A stretch of 64,000 nucleotides of DNA from Paracoccus lichenicola (GCF_009708075.1 NZ_WMBT01000009.1:62001-126000); one strand, 5' to 3'; positions 42,048 to 54,297 are shown, counted from the first letter of the stretch. Notes: generated by a model not told the origin, from the letters alone. Made by a program: numbers and translations.

Positions 42048-43327
42048 GACGCGATCCGTTCGCGGACCAAGGGGCCGGGTTCAGTGCCCTCGCCCAGGCG
42101 ATAGGCGGCGGTCACGGCGGCGATGGCGACCTCGGCTGCGGTGTCGTCGGCGGCGTGGACCAGGGCCAGGGGGCGGCCGGGACCGACCTCCTCGCCCAGC
42201 TTGGCTAGCATGGACAGGCCGACGCGGGGGTCGATCCCCTCGCCCGCCCGGACGCGGCCGCCGCCAAGCGCCACCACGGCGTGACCAAGCGCGGTCACGT
42301 CGATCTGGGCCACCGGCCCCTCGGGCGTGGGAACGGGGCGGATCACCGGGGCGGGCGTCAGGTGCGCATCGGGCCGGTCCAGCAGGTCGGCGGGGCCGCC
42401 CTGGGCCGCGACCATGCGGGCGAACACCTCGGCTGCCGCGCCGGAATCCAGCAGGTCCGCCAGGCCGCCGTCCCCCTGCCCTACCAGCCGCAGCACCTCG
42501 GACGCCAGCGCCAGCGTCAGGTCGCGCAGGGCGCCAGGTTCGCCCCGCAGCACGCGGATCGATTCGGCGATTTCCAGGGCGTTCCCGGCGCTGCGGGCCA
42601 GCGGCTGGTCCATGTCGGTGATCAGGGCTGATGTCGCGCAGCCCGCGCCGTTCGCGGTTTCCACCAGCGCCTGCGCCAGCCGTTGCGAGGATTCGGCCTT
42701 GCGCAGGAAGGCCCCCGACCCCGCCTTCACGTCCAGCACAAGCGCCTGCAACCCCGCCGCCAGCTTCTTGGACAGGATGGACGCGGTGATCAGGTCGATC
42801 GACTCCACCGTCGCCGATTCGTCACGGATCGCATACAGCCTGCGGTCGGCTGGGGCGAAATCACGGCTGGCCGCAACGATGGCGCAGCCCACGGTGCGGG
42901 TGATGCGGCGGAAATCATCCTCGGGCTGATCGACGCGGCATCCGGGGATCGCCTCCAGCTTGTCCAGGGTGCCGCCGGTATGGCCCAGGCCGCGGCCCGA
43001 GATCATGGGCACGAACATCCCCCGCGCCCCCAGCAGGGGGGCCAGCACCAGGCTGACCGCATCGCCGATGCCGCCCGTGGAATGCTTGTCCACCACCGGT
43101 CCCGGCAGATCCCAGTGCAGCACATGCCCCGAATCGCGCATCGCCCGCGTCAACGCCACACGGCCCGGCACACCGATGCCCTTGACCAGCACCGCCATGG
43201 CAAAGGCCCCGGCCTGCGCGTCGCTGATGGATCCGTTCGCCAGGCCCTGCGCGATCAGCGCCGCGCCCGGACCGTCCAGGCCGCGGCCGTCGCGGACCGC
43301 CGCGATGACGGGACGGGGATCGGTCAT
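42044..43327 (-). CDS. deoA: Thymidine phosphorylase DeoA
   Basis: Phosphorolysis of thymidine/deoxyuridine to base and deoxyribose-1-P. 427 residues with the phosphate loop DKHSTGGIGDAVSL, MISGRGLGHTGGTLDKLEAIPG and the C-terminal alpha/beta domain (VRAGEGIDPRVGLSMLAKLG). The ATG overlaps the cdd stop as ATGA. The 46 extra in-frame codons upstream are cdd in another phase. Confidence 0.96.
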   Translation of the reverse strand: MTDPRPVIAAVRDGRGLDGPGAALIAQGLANGSISDAQAGAFAMAVLVKGIGVPGRVALTRAMRDSGHVLHWDLPGPVVDKHSTGGIGDAVSLVLAPLLGARGMFVPMISGRGLGHTGGTLDKLEAIPGCRVDQPEDDFRRITRTVGCAIVAASRDFAPADRRLYAIRDESATVESIDLITASILSKKLAAGLQALVLDVKAGSGAFLRKAESSQRLAQALVETANGAGCATSALITDMDQPLARSAGNALEIAESIRVLRGEPGALRDLTLALASEVLRLVGQGDGGLADLLDSGAAAEVFARMVAAQGGPADLLDRPDAHLTPAPVIRPVPTPEGPVAQIDVTALGHAVVALGGGRVRAGEGIDPRVGLSMLAKLGEEVGPGRPLALVHAADDTAAEVAIAAVTAAYRLGEGTEPGPLVRERIAS

Positions 43328-43719
43328 TCCGCCTTCGCCATGTGCCCGGCGTCGAAGCGCCCCGGCAGCAGTTCGCCAACCGTGGTGGCCAGCGTCGCGC
43401 CCTCGGTCGTGGCCAGCAGCACGGGCGTATCGTGCCGCCCGAACTCCGCCAGCTTCTGCCGACACCCCCCGCAGGGCGGCACGGGCGAAGGGCTGTCGGC
43501 GATCACCGCGACCTCGATCAGTTCCGTCTCGCCCCCAGCGACCATGGCGGCGATGGCCCCGGCCTCGGCACAGGTGCCTTCGGGATAGGCCACGTTTTCC
43601 ACGTTGCAGCCGCGATAAACGGCGCCTGACGCCCCCCGGATGGCAGCGCCCACCTTGAAGCGGGAATACGGAACATAGGCCATTTCGCGCACTGCGCGGG
43701 CGGCATCCAGCAGCGACAT
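43324..43719 (-). CDS. cdd: Cytidine deaminase
   Basis: First gene of the nucleoside operon; makes uridine from cytidine. 130 residues, homotetrameric type, zinc ligands Cys50, Cys83 and Cys86 with catalytic Glu52 (CAEAGA, PPCGGC). AGGAGA six bases before the ATG; upstream in-frame codons rejected. It is divergent from maeB with a 124-base shared region, where the operon promoter should lie. Confidence 0.96.
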   Translation of the reverse strand: MSLLDAARAVREMAYVPYSRFKVGAAIRGASGAVYRGCNVENVAYPEGTCAEAGAIAAMVAGGETELIEVAVIADSPSPVPPCGGCRQKLAEFGRHDTPVLLATTEGATLATTVGELLPGRFDAGHMAKAE

Positions 43720-43843
43720 CCGGTTCTCCTGTAATCGTTGCGACAGTTTCGCGCAGGGATGCGGCCGACGCAAGGTGATGGCTTCTGTTCCCTGCCTGCA
43801 GAATGGTTTAACGGTGAACCAGTTCGTACGCGAGGGGGCAAAG

Positions 43844-46123
<2,280 letters not shown>

Positions 46124-46132
46124 TCTTGCGCC

Positions 46133-46157
46133 GGGCGATTCGGCTTGAGGATCGCCC
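46133..46157. terminator. Weak stem-loop after maeB
   Basis: Perfect 7-bp GGGCGAT/ATCGCCC arms with an 11-base loop, ten bases after the maeB stop; no T run. Confidence 0.35.
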
Positions 46158-46182
46158 GCCTTGCCGCACTTGCATTGCCGCG

Positions 46183-46238
46183 TTTGCAAACCAAGCGGCC
46201 CCGCATGACCTGGTTTGCAGCCTTTTCCGGTTTGCAAA
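46183..46238 (+). promoter_or_regulatory. TTTGCAAA operator cluster upstream of prpE
   Basis: Perfect TTTGCAAA at 46183-46190 and 46231-46238, with a half copy TTTGCA at 46214-46219 and CTTGCATT further left near 46169. TTTGCAAA repeats are the target of ScfR-family acyl-CoA regulators (PccR in Rhodobacter sphaeroides), which control propionyl-CoA genes. A TACATT -10-like element lies just downstream at about 46259. Confidence 0.6.
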
Positions 46239-46356
46239 GGGTTCCGGCATCAATCTGCTACATTTTGCCACGCGCTTCTCACCTGTTCCGCTAACATCGT
46301 TGCGCGGACCCCTGCCGCTTGCGTAACACAGGCGGCAGGAGTGAGGAGACACCACC

Positions 46357-48249
46357 ATGTCGTATCGCGACACCTATGCCGCCTGGCAGGCGGACCCCGA
46401 AGCCTTCTGGCTGGACGCCGCCCGCAAGATCGACTGGGACCGCCCGCCAAGCCGCGCCTTCTTCGACAGGGGACCGGCGGGGGAATGGTTTGCAGACGGC
46501 ACGCTGAACGCCTGCTGGAACGCCGTGGACCGCCATGTCGAGGCCGGGCGCGGCGACCAGCTGGCCATCATCCACGACAGCCCGATCACCCGGTCCTATC
46601 GCGGCATCACCTACCGCGAACTGCGCGACCGGGTCGCCAGCCTTGCCGGCGCCCTGCGCGCCAAGGGCATCGAAAAGGGCGACCGGGTCATCATCTACAT
46701 GCCCATGGTCCCCGAGGCGCTGGAGGCGATGCTGGCCTGCGCCCGCCTGGGCGCGATCCATTCCGTCGTCTTCGGCGGCTTCGCGGCCCACGAACTGGCC
46801 GTGCGCATCAACGACGCCACGCCCAAGGCGATCATCGCCGCATCCTGCGGGTTGGAGCCGGGGCGCATCGTTTCCTACAAGCCGCTTCTGGACCGCGCCA
46901 TCGACGAGGCTGTTCACAAGCCCGATTTCTGCGTGATCTTTCAGCGCGAACAAGAGGTTGCGCATCTCATCGAAGGCCGCGACGTGGCCTGGCACAGCTT
47001 TCAATACGGCGTCGAACCGGCGGACTGCGTACCGGTCGAGGGCAATCATCCGGCCTATGTCCTCTATACCTCGGGGACGACAGGCCAGCCCAAGGGCGTG
47101 GTGCGCCACACCGGCGGGCATCTGGTCGCGCTCGCCTGGTCGATGAAGAACGTCTATGACATCGACGCGGGCGATGTGTTCTGGGCGGCGTCCGACGTGG
47201 GTTGGGTCGTGGGCCACAGCTATATCTGCTATGGCCCGCTGACCGTGGGCGCGACCACCATCGTGTTCGAGGGCAAGCCCGTGGGCACCCCCGACGCCGC
47301 CGCCTATTGGCGGGTGATCCAGAACCACCGCGTGAAAAGCGTCTTCAGCGCCCCCACCGCGATCCGCGCCATCCGCCGCGAAGACCCGGACGGCACGCTG
47401 ATCGGCGACTATAACCTGCGCCATTTCAAGACGCTGTATCTGGCGGGCGAACGCGCCGACCCCGACACCATCCAATGGGCCGAGGAAAAGCTGCGCGTTC
47501 CCGTGATCGACCATTGGTGGCAGACCGAAACCGGCTGGCCCATCGTGTCGAACCCCGTGGGGATCGAACTGCTGCCGGTCAAGCATGGCAGCCCCTCGGT
47601 CCCGCTGCCGGGCTATGACGTGCAGGTGCTGGACGAGGCGGGCCACCCGGTGCCCCCCGGCACCCTGGGCGCGGTGGCGATCAAGCTGCCCCTGCCGCCG
47701 GGCACCCTGCCGACCCTGTGGAACGCCGAGGACCGGTTCACCAAGTCCTATCTGTCGCATTTCCCCGGCTATTACGAGACCGGCGACGCGGGCTACATCG
47801 ACGAGGACGGATACCTCTACATCATGGCCCGCACAGACGACGTGATCAACGTCGCGGGCCACCGCCTGTCCACCGGCGCGATGGAGGAGGTTCTGTCCGC
47901 CCATCCCGCCGTTGCCGAATGCGCGGTCATCGGCGTGGCCGACAGCCTGAAGGGCCAGATGCCGGTCGGGTTCCTGTGCCTGAAGAAGGGCACGAACACC
48001 CCCGACACCCAGGTCGTGAAGGAAGTCGTCGGCATGGTCCGCGACCAGATCGGCCCGGTCGCGGCCTTCAGGACCGCTTGCGTCGTGGACCGCCTGCCCA
48101 AGACCCGTTCGGGCAAGATCCTGCGCGCCACGATGGTCAAGATCGCGGACGGCCAGCCCTTCAAGACCCCCGCAACCATCGACGATCCGGCCGTCCTGGA
48201 CGAGATCGCCACCGCCCTGCGCGCCGTCGGATATCCGCAGCACGCCTAA
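46357..48249 (+). CDS. prpE: Propionate-CoA ligase PrpE
   Basis: Activates propionate (and probably acetate) to the acyl-CoA via acyl-AMP. The 630-residue ANL enzyme begins with the PrpE-type MSYRDTYAAWQADPEAFW and has the P-loop YTSGTTGQPKG, WWQTETGWP, YETGDAGYIDEDGY, hinge, and C-terminal catalytic Lys in KTRSGKILR, which acetylation would silence. The upstream TTTGCAAA cluster predicts induction by short-chain acyl-CoA. Acetyl-CoA synthetase is the alternative, but the N-terminus fits PrpE better. No prpB/C/D or pcc genes are next to it. Confidence 0.92.
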   Translation: MSYRDTYAAWQADPEAFWLDAARKIDWDRPPSRAFFDRGPAGEWFADGTLNACWNAVDRHVEAGRGDQLAIIHDSPITRSYRGITYRELRDRVASLAGALRAKGIEKGDRVIIYMPMVPEALEAMLACARLGAIHSVVFGGFAAHELAVRINDATPKAIIAASCGLEPGRIVSYKPLLDRAIDEAVHKPDFCVIFQREQEVAHLIEGRDVAWHSFQYGVEPADCVPVEGNHPAYVLYTSGTTGQPKGVVRHTGGHLVALAWSMKNVYDIDAGDVFWAASDVGWVVGHSYICYGPLTVGATTIVFEGKPVGTPDAAAYWRVIQNHRVKSVFSAPTAIRAIRREDPDGTLIGDYNLRHFKTLYLAGERADPDTIQWAEEKLRVPVIDHWWQTETGWPIVSNPVGIELLPVKHGSPSVPLPGYDVQVLDEAGHPVPPGTLGAVAIKLPLPPGTLPTLWNAEDRFTKSYLSHFPGYYETGDAGYIDEDGYLYIMARTDDVINVAGHRLSTGAMEEVLSAHPAVAECAVIGVADSLKGQMPVGFLCLKKGTNTPDTQVVKEVVGMVRDQIGPVAAFRTACVVDRLPKTRSGKILRATMVKIADGQPFKTPATIDDPAVLDEIATALRAVGYPQHA

Positions 48250-48303
48250 CAAAGATTTGCAGAACCAAGGCGCTGCCTCCGCGTTCAGGTGCCGGAGGCA
48301 CGC

Positions 48304-48684
48304 ATGACCGAAAAACACCTACCCGTCATCGATCACATCCATCTGCGCTCGGTGCATCTCGACCAGGCCATCCTGTTCTACCAGGCCGCTTTCGAGGCCC
48401 TGGGCCGGGGCGACGATGTCAGGATCGGCCGGGACTGGCTGGAACTTGACGGCTTCTATCTGGACCAGGCCGACGCCCATGCCCCGCCCAGCCGGATCCA
48501 CCTGGCCTTCATCGCCCATTCGCGCGAGCAGGTTCAGGCCTTCCACGCCGCCGGGTTGAAGGCGGGGGGCAGGGACAACGGCGCGCCGGGCTTGCGCGAC
48601 TATCACCCCGGCTATTATGCGGCCTATCTCTGCGATCCCGACGGCAACAATATCGAGGCGAAGTTCGACGAACGCGCCGCCTAG
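48304..48684 (+). CDS. VOC (glyoxalase/dioxygenase) superfamily protein
   Basis: 126 residues with two beta-alpha-beta-beta-beta modules: [20 protein letters not shown] at the start and [16 protein letters not shown] at the end, with candidate metal ligands His (DHIHL), His (RIHLAF) and Glu (NIEAKF). Substrate unknown; such proteins are often lyases or antibiotic-binding. GGAGG sits upstream of ATG 48304. It overlaps the convergent aroA by 4 bases and follows prpE with a 54-base gap. Confidence 0.85.
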   Translation: MTEKHLPVIDHIHLRSVHLDQAILFYQAAFEALGRGDDVRIGRDWLELDGFYLDQADAHAPPSRIHLAFIAHSREQVQAFHAAGLKAGGRDNGAPGLRDYHPGYYAAYLCDPDGNNIEAKFDERAA

Positions 48685-50012
48685 CCCAGATCCGCGCCCA
48701 GACCCTGCATCAGGGCCACGAAGTCCGGGAAGGACGTGGCGATGGGCGCGCCGTCGTCGATGGACACCGGTGCCTCGGCGGCAAGACCCAGCACCAGGAA
48801 GGACATGGCGATCCGGTGGTCCAGATGCGTGACCGCCGTGCCGCCGCCCGGAACGCGGCCCCTGCCGTGAACGGTCAGGCTGTCCCGGGTTTCCGCGACC
48901 GTCACGCCATTGGCTTCCAGCCCCCGCGCCATGGCGTCGATCCGGTCGCTTTCCTTGACGCGCAGTTCCGCCACGCCGTTCATCACCGTCACGCCTTCGG
49001 CGAAGGCGGCGATCACAGACAGGATCGGGAATTCGTCGATCATGCTGGCCGCGCGTTCGGCGGGAACGGTGACGCCCTTCAGGGGGCCATGCCGGACAAC
49101 CAGGTCGGCCACCGGCTCGCCCCCTTCCTCGCGCGGGTTCTCGAAGGCGATGTCCGCGCCCATCTCCAGCAGCGTCACATACAGCCCGTCGCGCGTCGGG
49201 TTGCGGCTGACGCCCGGCACGCGGATCTCGGATCCCGGCACGATCAGGGCGGCGGCGACCGGAAAGGCCGCGCTGGACGGATCGCGCGGCACGGCGACCG
49301 GCTGCGCCCGCAGTTCCGGGCGGCCTTGCAAGGTGATGACATGGCCGTCAGCGGTCGTCTCGGTGCGGATGTCGGCGCCGAAACCGGCCAGCATCCGTTC
49401 GGAATGATCGCGGGTCGGTTCGGATTCGATCACCACCGTCTCGCCCGGCACGTTCAGGCCCGCCAGCAGGATCGCCGACTTGATCTGCGCGCTGGCGACC
49501 GGGGTGCGGTAACGCACGGGCAGCGGATCGGCCACCCCTTCGATGGTGATCGGCAGGCGGCCCCCTTCGCGCGCGGTGATCTGCGCGCCGAACAGCGCCA
49601 ACGGGTCGGTCACGCGCGCCATCGGGCGGCGCGACAGGCTGGCGTCGCCGGTGAAGGTGGCGGCGATCGGCGTCGTAGCCATCGCGCCCATGATCAGCCG
49701 CACGCCGGTCCCGGAATTGCCGCAGTCGATCACGCCCTCGGGTTCGGAAAACCCGCCCACGCCCACGCCATGCACGGACCATTCGCCGGTCCCCAGCCGT
49801 TCGACCTGCGCGCCAAAGGCCGCCATCGCCTTGGCCGTGTCCAGCACGTCCTGGCCTTCCAGAAGGCCGGTGATCCGCGTCTCGCCCACCGACAGCGCGC
49901 CCAGGATCAGCGCGCGGTGGCTGATCGACTTGTCGCCCGGAACCGTCGCGACCCCGCGCAGGGCGCCGCTGCGGCGGGCGGTCATGGGGCGAGGCTCGGA
50001 CGAATGGGACAT
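48681..50012 (-). CDS. aroA: 3-phosphoshikimate 1-carboxyvinyltransferase (EPSP synthase, class II type)
   Basis: Shikimate-pathway enzyme and glyphosate target. 443 residues, with [55 protein letters not shown] and [10 protein letters not shown]. Its pattern is close to the Agrobacterium CP4 (class II) enzyme. At the glyphosate-critical position it has Gly101 (GNSGTG), where CP4 carries the resistance-conferring Ala100. ATG at 50012 with AGGTG upstream; a GTG two codons earlier is possible. Confidence 0.95.
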   Translation of the reverse strand: MSHSSEPRPMTARRSGALRGVATVPGDKSISHRALILGALSVGETRITGLLEGQDVLDTAKAMAAFGAQVERLGTGEWSVHGVGVGGFSEPEGVIDCGNSGTGVRLIMGAMATTPIAATFTGDASLSRRPMARVTDPLALFGAQITAREGGRLPITIEGVADPLPVRYRTPVASAQIKSAILLAGLNVPGETVVIESEPTRDHSERMLAGFGADIRTETTADGHVITLQGRPELRAQPVAVPRDPSSAAFPVAAALIVPGSEIRVPGVSRNPTRDGLYVTLLEMGADIAFENPREEGGEPVADLVVRHGPLKGVTVPAERAASMIDEFPILSVIAAFAEGVTVMNGVAELRVKESDRIDAMARGLEANGVTVAETRDSLTVHGRGRVPGGGTAVTHLDHRIAMSFLVLGLAAEAPVSIDDGAPIATSFPDFVALMQGLGADLG

Positions 50013-50094
50013 GGGCACACCTGTTGATTGCGCGGGTCTTTTACCGCTGGCGCGCGGCCTCTGCCACCCCTAGAACGGCGGGACGGAGGCCCCC

Positions 50095-50769
50095 ATGAAC
50101 GAACTGGATACGCTGCGGGCGCTGGCGGATGCCGGCAAGGCCAAGGAAATGCTGGCCTATCACAAGGCGGCGCGGACCTATCTGGGGGTGACGAACCCGC
50201 AGATCGACGCGTTGGTGGCTGATTGGCGCGCGGGTCTGGACGTAGAAGGCCGGGTGGCCCTGGCCCGCGCCTTGTGGGACAGCGACATCCACGAGGCCCG
50301 CATTGCCGCGGCCAAGCTGCTGACGCAGGCCCGCATCCGCCCCGACGAGGCCGCGTGGGCGCTGATCGCCGGGTGGGTGCCGGATTTCGACGGCTGGGCC
50401 ATCGCCGACCACGCGATGATCGCCGGGCAAAAGCGGCTGGTGGCCGATCCCGCGCGGCTGGATCAGGTGGAAGCCTGGCTGGACCACCCGAACCCGTGGA
50501 CCCGCCGCGCGGCCCTGGTGGGCACCCTGCCCTGGGCCAAGATGAACAACCCCAAGCCCGGCGATTTGGCGCAGCGAGAACGCGTGCTGGACTGGGCCGC
50601 GCGGCTGGCGGACGACCGCGACCCCTTCATCCAGAAGGCCATCGCCGGGTGGCTGCGCGACCTGTCGAAACGCGACGCGCCCCGCGTCCGGGCCTTTCTG
50701 GCCGATCACGGGGCGCGGATGAAGCCCGTCGCGCGCAAGGAAGCCCTGCGGCTGGTTCAGGAGCGATAG
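50095..50769 (+). CDS. AlkD-like DNA alkylation repair family protein
   Basis: 224 residues of HEAT-like helical repeats with the AlkD family pattern: MLAYHKAARTYLGVTNPQID at the start, ALWDSDIHEARIAAAKLL, DGWAIADHAM, HPNPWTRRAALVG, and DRDPFIQKAIAGWLRDL. AlkD excises positively charged alkylated bases without base flipping. Catalytic Trp and Asp equivalents appear present (WDSDIHE, DFDGWAIAD). It ends 13 bases inside the convergent lipoprotein gene. Confidence 0.87.
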   Translation: MNELDTLRALADAGKAKEMLAYHKAARTYLGVTNPQIDALVADWRAGLDVEGRVALARALWDSDIHEARIAAAKLLTQARIRPDEAAWALIAGWVPDFDGWAIADHAMIAGQKRLVADPARLDQVEAWLDHPNPWTRRAALVGTLPWAKMNNPKPGDLAQRERVLDWAARLADDRDPFIQKAIAGWLRDLSKRDAPRVRAFLADHGARMKPVARKEALRLVQER

Positions 50770-51260
50770 ACCTCGATCGTCGGCAGGTCGGTCAGCGACA
50801 CGCCCAGCAGTTGCAGCGCGGGCAGCGATACCTGCGATCCGCCGCTGGCCGGGCCGTCCAGCGGGATCAGATCGACCTTGGCCGACTTGCCGGTCGCGGG
50901 ATTGACGATCCGCCCGATGCCGCGTTCGCTGACCAGAGGCGTCTTGATCCAGAACCCGCCCTCGGTCGGATCGCCCAGCGAGGCGATGGTGCTGCCCAGC
51001 TTCGTCTCTGCCGCCTGCGCGGGTTTCGCGGCGGCGGCGCGCTGCTCGGGCGTGGTCGTGTCCAGTTGCGCCACTGTTGCCCGCGCCGCCGGGCGCGGCG
51101 CGGGCGCGCGGGTGACGGCGGCCGCGGCGGCCACCTGTTCCGTGGTCATCCGCGTCTGCGGCGCCGCGGCAGGGCGGCTGGCCGTCATCGCCCCCTGGGT
51201 GCAGCCCGCCAGCAGGCCCGCGGCCAGGATCAGCGTCGGCAGGGCGGTGGTGATGCGCAT
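50757..51260 (-). CDS. Putative lipoprotein (167 aa)
   Basis: Signal with lipobox LLAGC (Cys20), then a long Ala/Pro/Thr-rich stretch (to about residue 95) and a compact C-terminal domain (GSTIASLGDPTEGGFWIKTPLVSERGIGRIVNP, ending LPTIEVYRS). Similar Rhodobacteraceae proteins are sometimes labelled D-galactarate dehydratase, which the short length and lipid anchor make unlikely. Start at ATG 51260 with AAGGAAC upstream. The large open frame on this strand further upstream is antisense moaA. Confidence 0.78.
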   Translation of the reverse strand: MRITTALPTLILAAGLLAGCTQGAMTASRPAAAPQTRMTTEQVAAAAAVTRAPAPRPAARATVAQLDTTTPEQRAAAAKPAQAAETKLGSTIASLGDPTEGGFWIKTPLVSERGIGRIVNPATGKSAKVDLIPLDGPASGGSQVSLPALQLLGVSLTDLPTIEVYRS

Positions 51261-51365
51261 AGATTGTTCCTTCTGTCTCGTCGCCGTTACCCTAGCCCGC
51301 AGGTCGCGATCCCGTCCAGCCGGTCGCCGCTTGTCTGTGGCCCCCTGCGCGCCTAGATTAACGCC

Positions 51366-52373
51366 ATGCAACAGGCGGCCCCCCTCATCGACCCTTTCGC
51401 GCGGCCGATCACCTATCTGCGGGTGTCGGTCACGGACCGCTGCGATTTCCGCTGCGTGTATTGCATGGCCGAACACATGCAGTTCCTGCCCAAGGCCGAG
51501 CTGCTGACGCTCGAGGAACTGGACCGCCTGTGCAGCGCCTTCGTGGATCTGGGCGTTCGCAAGCTGCGCATCACCGGGGGCGAGCCGCTGGTCCGTCGCA
51601 ACATCATGTCGTTCTTGCACGCCATGTCGCGCCACCTGGGCGCGGGCCTGGACGAACTGACCCTGACCACCAACGGCAGCCAGCTTGGCCGATACGCCAG
51701 CGAACTGGCGGATTGCGGCATTCGGCGCGTGAACGTGTCGCTGGACACGCTCGACCCCGACAAGTTCGCCGCGATCACCCGCTGGGGCCGGTTGCCGCAG
51801 GTGCTGGACGGCATCCGCGCCGCCGCCGCCGCAGGGCTGCGGGTCAAGATCAACGCCGTCGCGCTGAAGGGCGTCAACGACAGCGAATTGTTCGACCTGG
51901 TCCGCTGGTGCGGCGACCAGGACCACGACCTGACCTTCATCGAGGTCATGCCCATGGGCGATCTGGGCAACGAGGATCGGCTGGACCAATACTGGCCCCT
52001 CTCCGACCTGCGTGCGCGGCTGGCCGAACGCTTCACGCTGCTGGACCTTGCCGAGCGAACCGGCGGCCCCGCCCGCTATGTCCGCCTGCTGGAAACCGGG
52101 CAGAAGATCGGCTTCATCACGCCGCTGACCCACAATTTCTGCGAAAGCTGCAACCGCGTGCGCCTGACCTGCACGGGCGAATTGTTCATGTGCCTGGGGC
52201 AGGAAGACCGCGCCGACCTGCGCGCGCCGCTCCGGGCGTCAGCGGAAGATGCGTTGGTCAAGGACGCCATCCGCGCGGCCATCGCCCGCAAGCCCAAGGG
52301 CCACGACTTTGACTATTCCCGCCAGACGGTCGCCGGCCAGATGTCCCGCCACATGAGCCACACCGGGGGGTAG
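51366..52373 (+). CDS. moaA: GTP 3',8-cyclase MoaA
   Basis: Radical-SAM enzyme for the first step of molybdenum cofactor synthesis. 335 residues with the SAM cluster CDFRCVYC (Cys26, Cys30, Cys33), [10 protein letters not shown], the C-terminal second cluster [18 protein letters not shown], and the essential double Gly at the very C-terminus. Other moa genes are not adjacent. Its TAG stop (52371-52373) is provided by the left arm of the four-armed repeat. Confidence 0.96.
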   Translation: MQQAAPLIDPFARPITYLRVSVTDRCDFRCVYCMAEHMQFLPKAELLTLEELDRLCSAFVDLGVRKLRITGGEPLVRRNIMSFLHAMSRHLGAGLDELTLTTNGSQLGRYASELADCGIRRVNVSLDTLDPDKFAAITRWGRLPQVLDGIRAAAAAGLRVKINAVALKGVNDSELFDLVRWCGDQDHDLTFIEVMPMGDLGNEDRLDQYWPLSDLRARLAERFTLLDLAERTGGPARYVRLLETGQKIGFITPLTHNFCESCNRVRLTCTGELFMCLGQEDRADLRAPLRASAEDALVKDAIRAAIARKPKGHDFDYSRQTVAGQMSRHMSHTGG

Positions 52374-52431
52374 GGTGCGTGCTTGCACGCACCGTTGCCT
52401 TGTCCGTGGTGCGTGCAAGCACGCACCCTAC
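52370..52431. repeat. Four-armed GTAGGGTGCGTG repeat, copy B
   Basis: GTAGGGTGCGTGC (52370-52382) and GCACGCACCCTAC (52419-52431) are outer arms; GCACGCACC and GGTGCGTGC are inner arms. The moaA stop TAG (52371-52373) and the ispG stop TAG (complement of 52428-52430) are both within the symmetrical ends. Same 62-base span as copy A. Confidence 0.87.
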
Positions 52432-53555
52432 TCGGCGGCGGTCTGCGTGGCCTCCGCCTCGATCTTCTCCGCCCGCTCCTCGACCAGCCGCACGATGTGG
52501 TCGATCATCTGGTCGTTTGTCATCTTGTGGCTTTGCCGCCCGGCCAGATAGACCATGCCGCTGCCCGCCCCGCCGCCGGTAAAGCCGATGTCGGTCATCA
52601 GCGCCTCGCCCGGGCCGTTGACCACGCAGCCGATGATCGACAATGACATGGGCGTCTTGATGTGCTCCAGCCGTTTCTCCAGCGCCTCGACGGTTCTTAT
52701 CACGTCGAAGCCCTGCCGCGCGCAGGAGGGGCAGGATATGATCTGCACGCCCCGCGTCCGCAGACCCAGCGACTTGAGGATCTCGAACCCGACCTTGACC
52801 TCCTCGACCGGATCGGCCGACAGGCTGACGCGGATCGTGTCGCCGATGCCCATCCACAGCAGGTTGCCCAGGCCGATGGCCGATTTGACCGTGCCGCCGA
52901 CAAAGCCTCCGGCCTCGGTGATGCCCAGATGGATCGGCGCGTCGGTCGCGTCTGCCAACTGCTGATAGGCGGCGGCAGACAGGAACACGTCGCTGGCCTT
53001 CACGCTGATCTTGAATTCGTGGAAATCGTTGTCCTGCAGGATCTTGATGTGATCGAGACCGCTTTCGACCATCGCATCTGGACAAGGCTCGCCGTATTTC
53101 TCCAGCAGGTGCCGTTCCAGCGATCCGGCGTTGACGCCGATGCGGATCGAACAGCCGTGGTCCTTGGCGGCCCGGATCACCTCGCGCACGCGGGTCGCAT
53201 CGCCGATATTGCCGGGATTGATGCGCAGGCAGGCCGCGCCCGCCTCGGCCGCCTCGATGGCGCGCTTGTAGTGGAAATGGATGTCGGCCACGATCGGCAC
53301 CGGGCTTTCGCGGCAAATCTCGCGCAGCGCCCGCGTGGTTTCCTGGTCGGGCGCCGAAATCCGCACGATGTCGGCCCCGGCGTCGGCGGCGCGGATCACC
53401 TGGTCCAGCGTCGCGCGCACGTCATGGCCGTCGGTGTTGGTCATGGTCTGCACGCTGATCGGCGCGTCGCCCCCTACGGGGACGTTGCCCACCATGATCT
53501 GCCGGGATTTCCGCCGCTCGATGTTGCGCCAGGGACGGATGGGGTTCAGCGACAT
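52428..53555 (-). CDS. ispG: 4-hydroxy-3-methylbut-2-enyl diphosphate synthase IspG
   Basis: Iron-sulfur enzyme of the non-mevalonate isoprenoid pathway. 375 residues; TIM barrel start ([19 protein letters not shown]), RINPGNIG, and the 4Fe-4S ligands in [12 protein letters not shown] and [13 protein letters not shown] at 53555 follows GGAGGCCTCC. The C-terminal ~20 residues ([20 protein letters not shown]) are charged and non-conserved, and the stop comes from the repeat. Confidence 0.95.
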   Translation of the reverse strand: MSLNPIRPWRNIERRKSRQIMVGNVPVGGDAPISVQTMTNTDGHDVRATLDQVIRAADAGADIVRISAPDQETTRALREICRESPVPIVADIHFHYKRAIEAAEAGAACLRINPGNIGDATRVREVIRAAKDHGCSIRIGVNAGSLERHLLEKYGEPCPDAMVESGLDHIKILQDNDFHEFKISVKASDVFLSAAAYQQLADATDAPIHLGITEAGGFVGGTVKSAIGLGNLLWMGIGDTIRVSLSADPVEEVKVGFEILKSLGLRTRGVQIISCPSCARQGFDVIRTVEALEKRLEHIKTPMSLSIIGCVVNGPGEALMTDIGFTGGGAGSGMVYLAGRQSHKMTNDQMIDHIVRLVEERAEKIEAEATQTAAE

Positions 53556-53634
53556 GGAGGCCTCCGTGGTTCGCCCCTTGCAGATAAGCCATCCCGGCCA
53601 AGGCGGCAACCGCCGCACGGGGCTTTGATCGCCC

Positions 53635-54297
53635 TCAGGCAGGCAGACGCAGCGCTGTCATGACGGATGCCAGAGTGCTGCGCGGCAGCATCAGCAGCAT
53701 CTTGCCCTCGATCCGCAGGGTGACGACCCCGTTCGCCATGTTGGACGTGCCGACCCGCCCGCCGGGCGCGAACTCGATCCCCTCGATGGGCCATTCCAGG
53801 CCCGTGCTGATCCCGCGCGCAGGCCCCATCGGATACAGCGACACCCGCGTCCCCGGCATCAGCGGCAGGGTCAGCCGGGGCGGCGCGACAAAGACCACGT
53901 CGTCGGATGCCAGCAGGATCACGAAGGGCCGGGGGGTCGAGGCCATGGTGGTCAGCGCCGACAGCGTGTGGTCCAGCCGCAGCCCCGCGAAACCCACCGC
54001 CATCACGAAGGGCGCGGCGATGCGGGTCAGGCATTTGGTGAAATCGGTGCTGTCCTGCTCGGCCACGTGATGGATGCGCCCCGCCGGGATCAGCTTCCTC
54101 GCACCCGGGGTGATGCTGTCCAGATCGCCGATCACCCAGTCGGGCGTCCGGCCCAAGGCAAGCGCCCGGTCCGCGCCTCCATCCGCCGCAACCAGCGTCG
54201 GCGCCACCGCAAGCGCGGTCTGCAGGTCATAGGGCGTGGCCGTGCCCCCGCCGATCACCGTCACCCCCCGGTCCGAGATGACCAGCGGCGGAATCAT
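53635..54297 (-). CDS. Thiamine pyrophosphokinase
   Basis: Makes thiamine diphosphate from thiamine and ATP. 220 residues with [18 protein letters not shown] and [11 protein letters not shown] (the D-x-D/DSTDF active-site series), [12 protein letters not shown], and the C-terminal beta domain ending [15 protein letters not shown] overlaps the DUF2842 stop as ATGA. No thiamine riboswitch or other thi genes are seen nearby. Confidence 0.9.
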   Translation of the reverse strand: MIPPLVISDRGVTVIGGGTATPYDLQTALAVAPTLVAADGGADRALALGRTPDWVIGDLDSITPGARKLIPAGRIHHVAEQDSTDFTKCLTRIAAPFVMAVGFAGLRLDHTLSALTTMASTPRPFVILLASDDVVFVAPPRLTLPLMPGTRVSLYPMGPARGISTGLEWPIEGIEFAPGGRVGTSNMANGVVTLRIEGKMLLMLPRSTLASVMTALRLPA

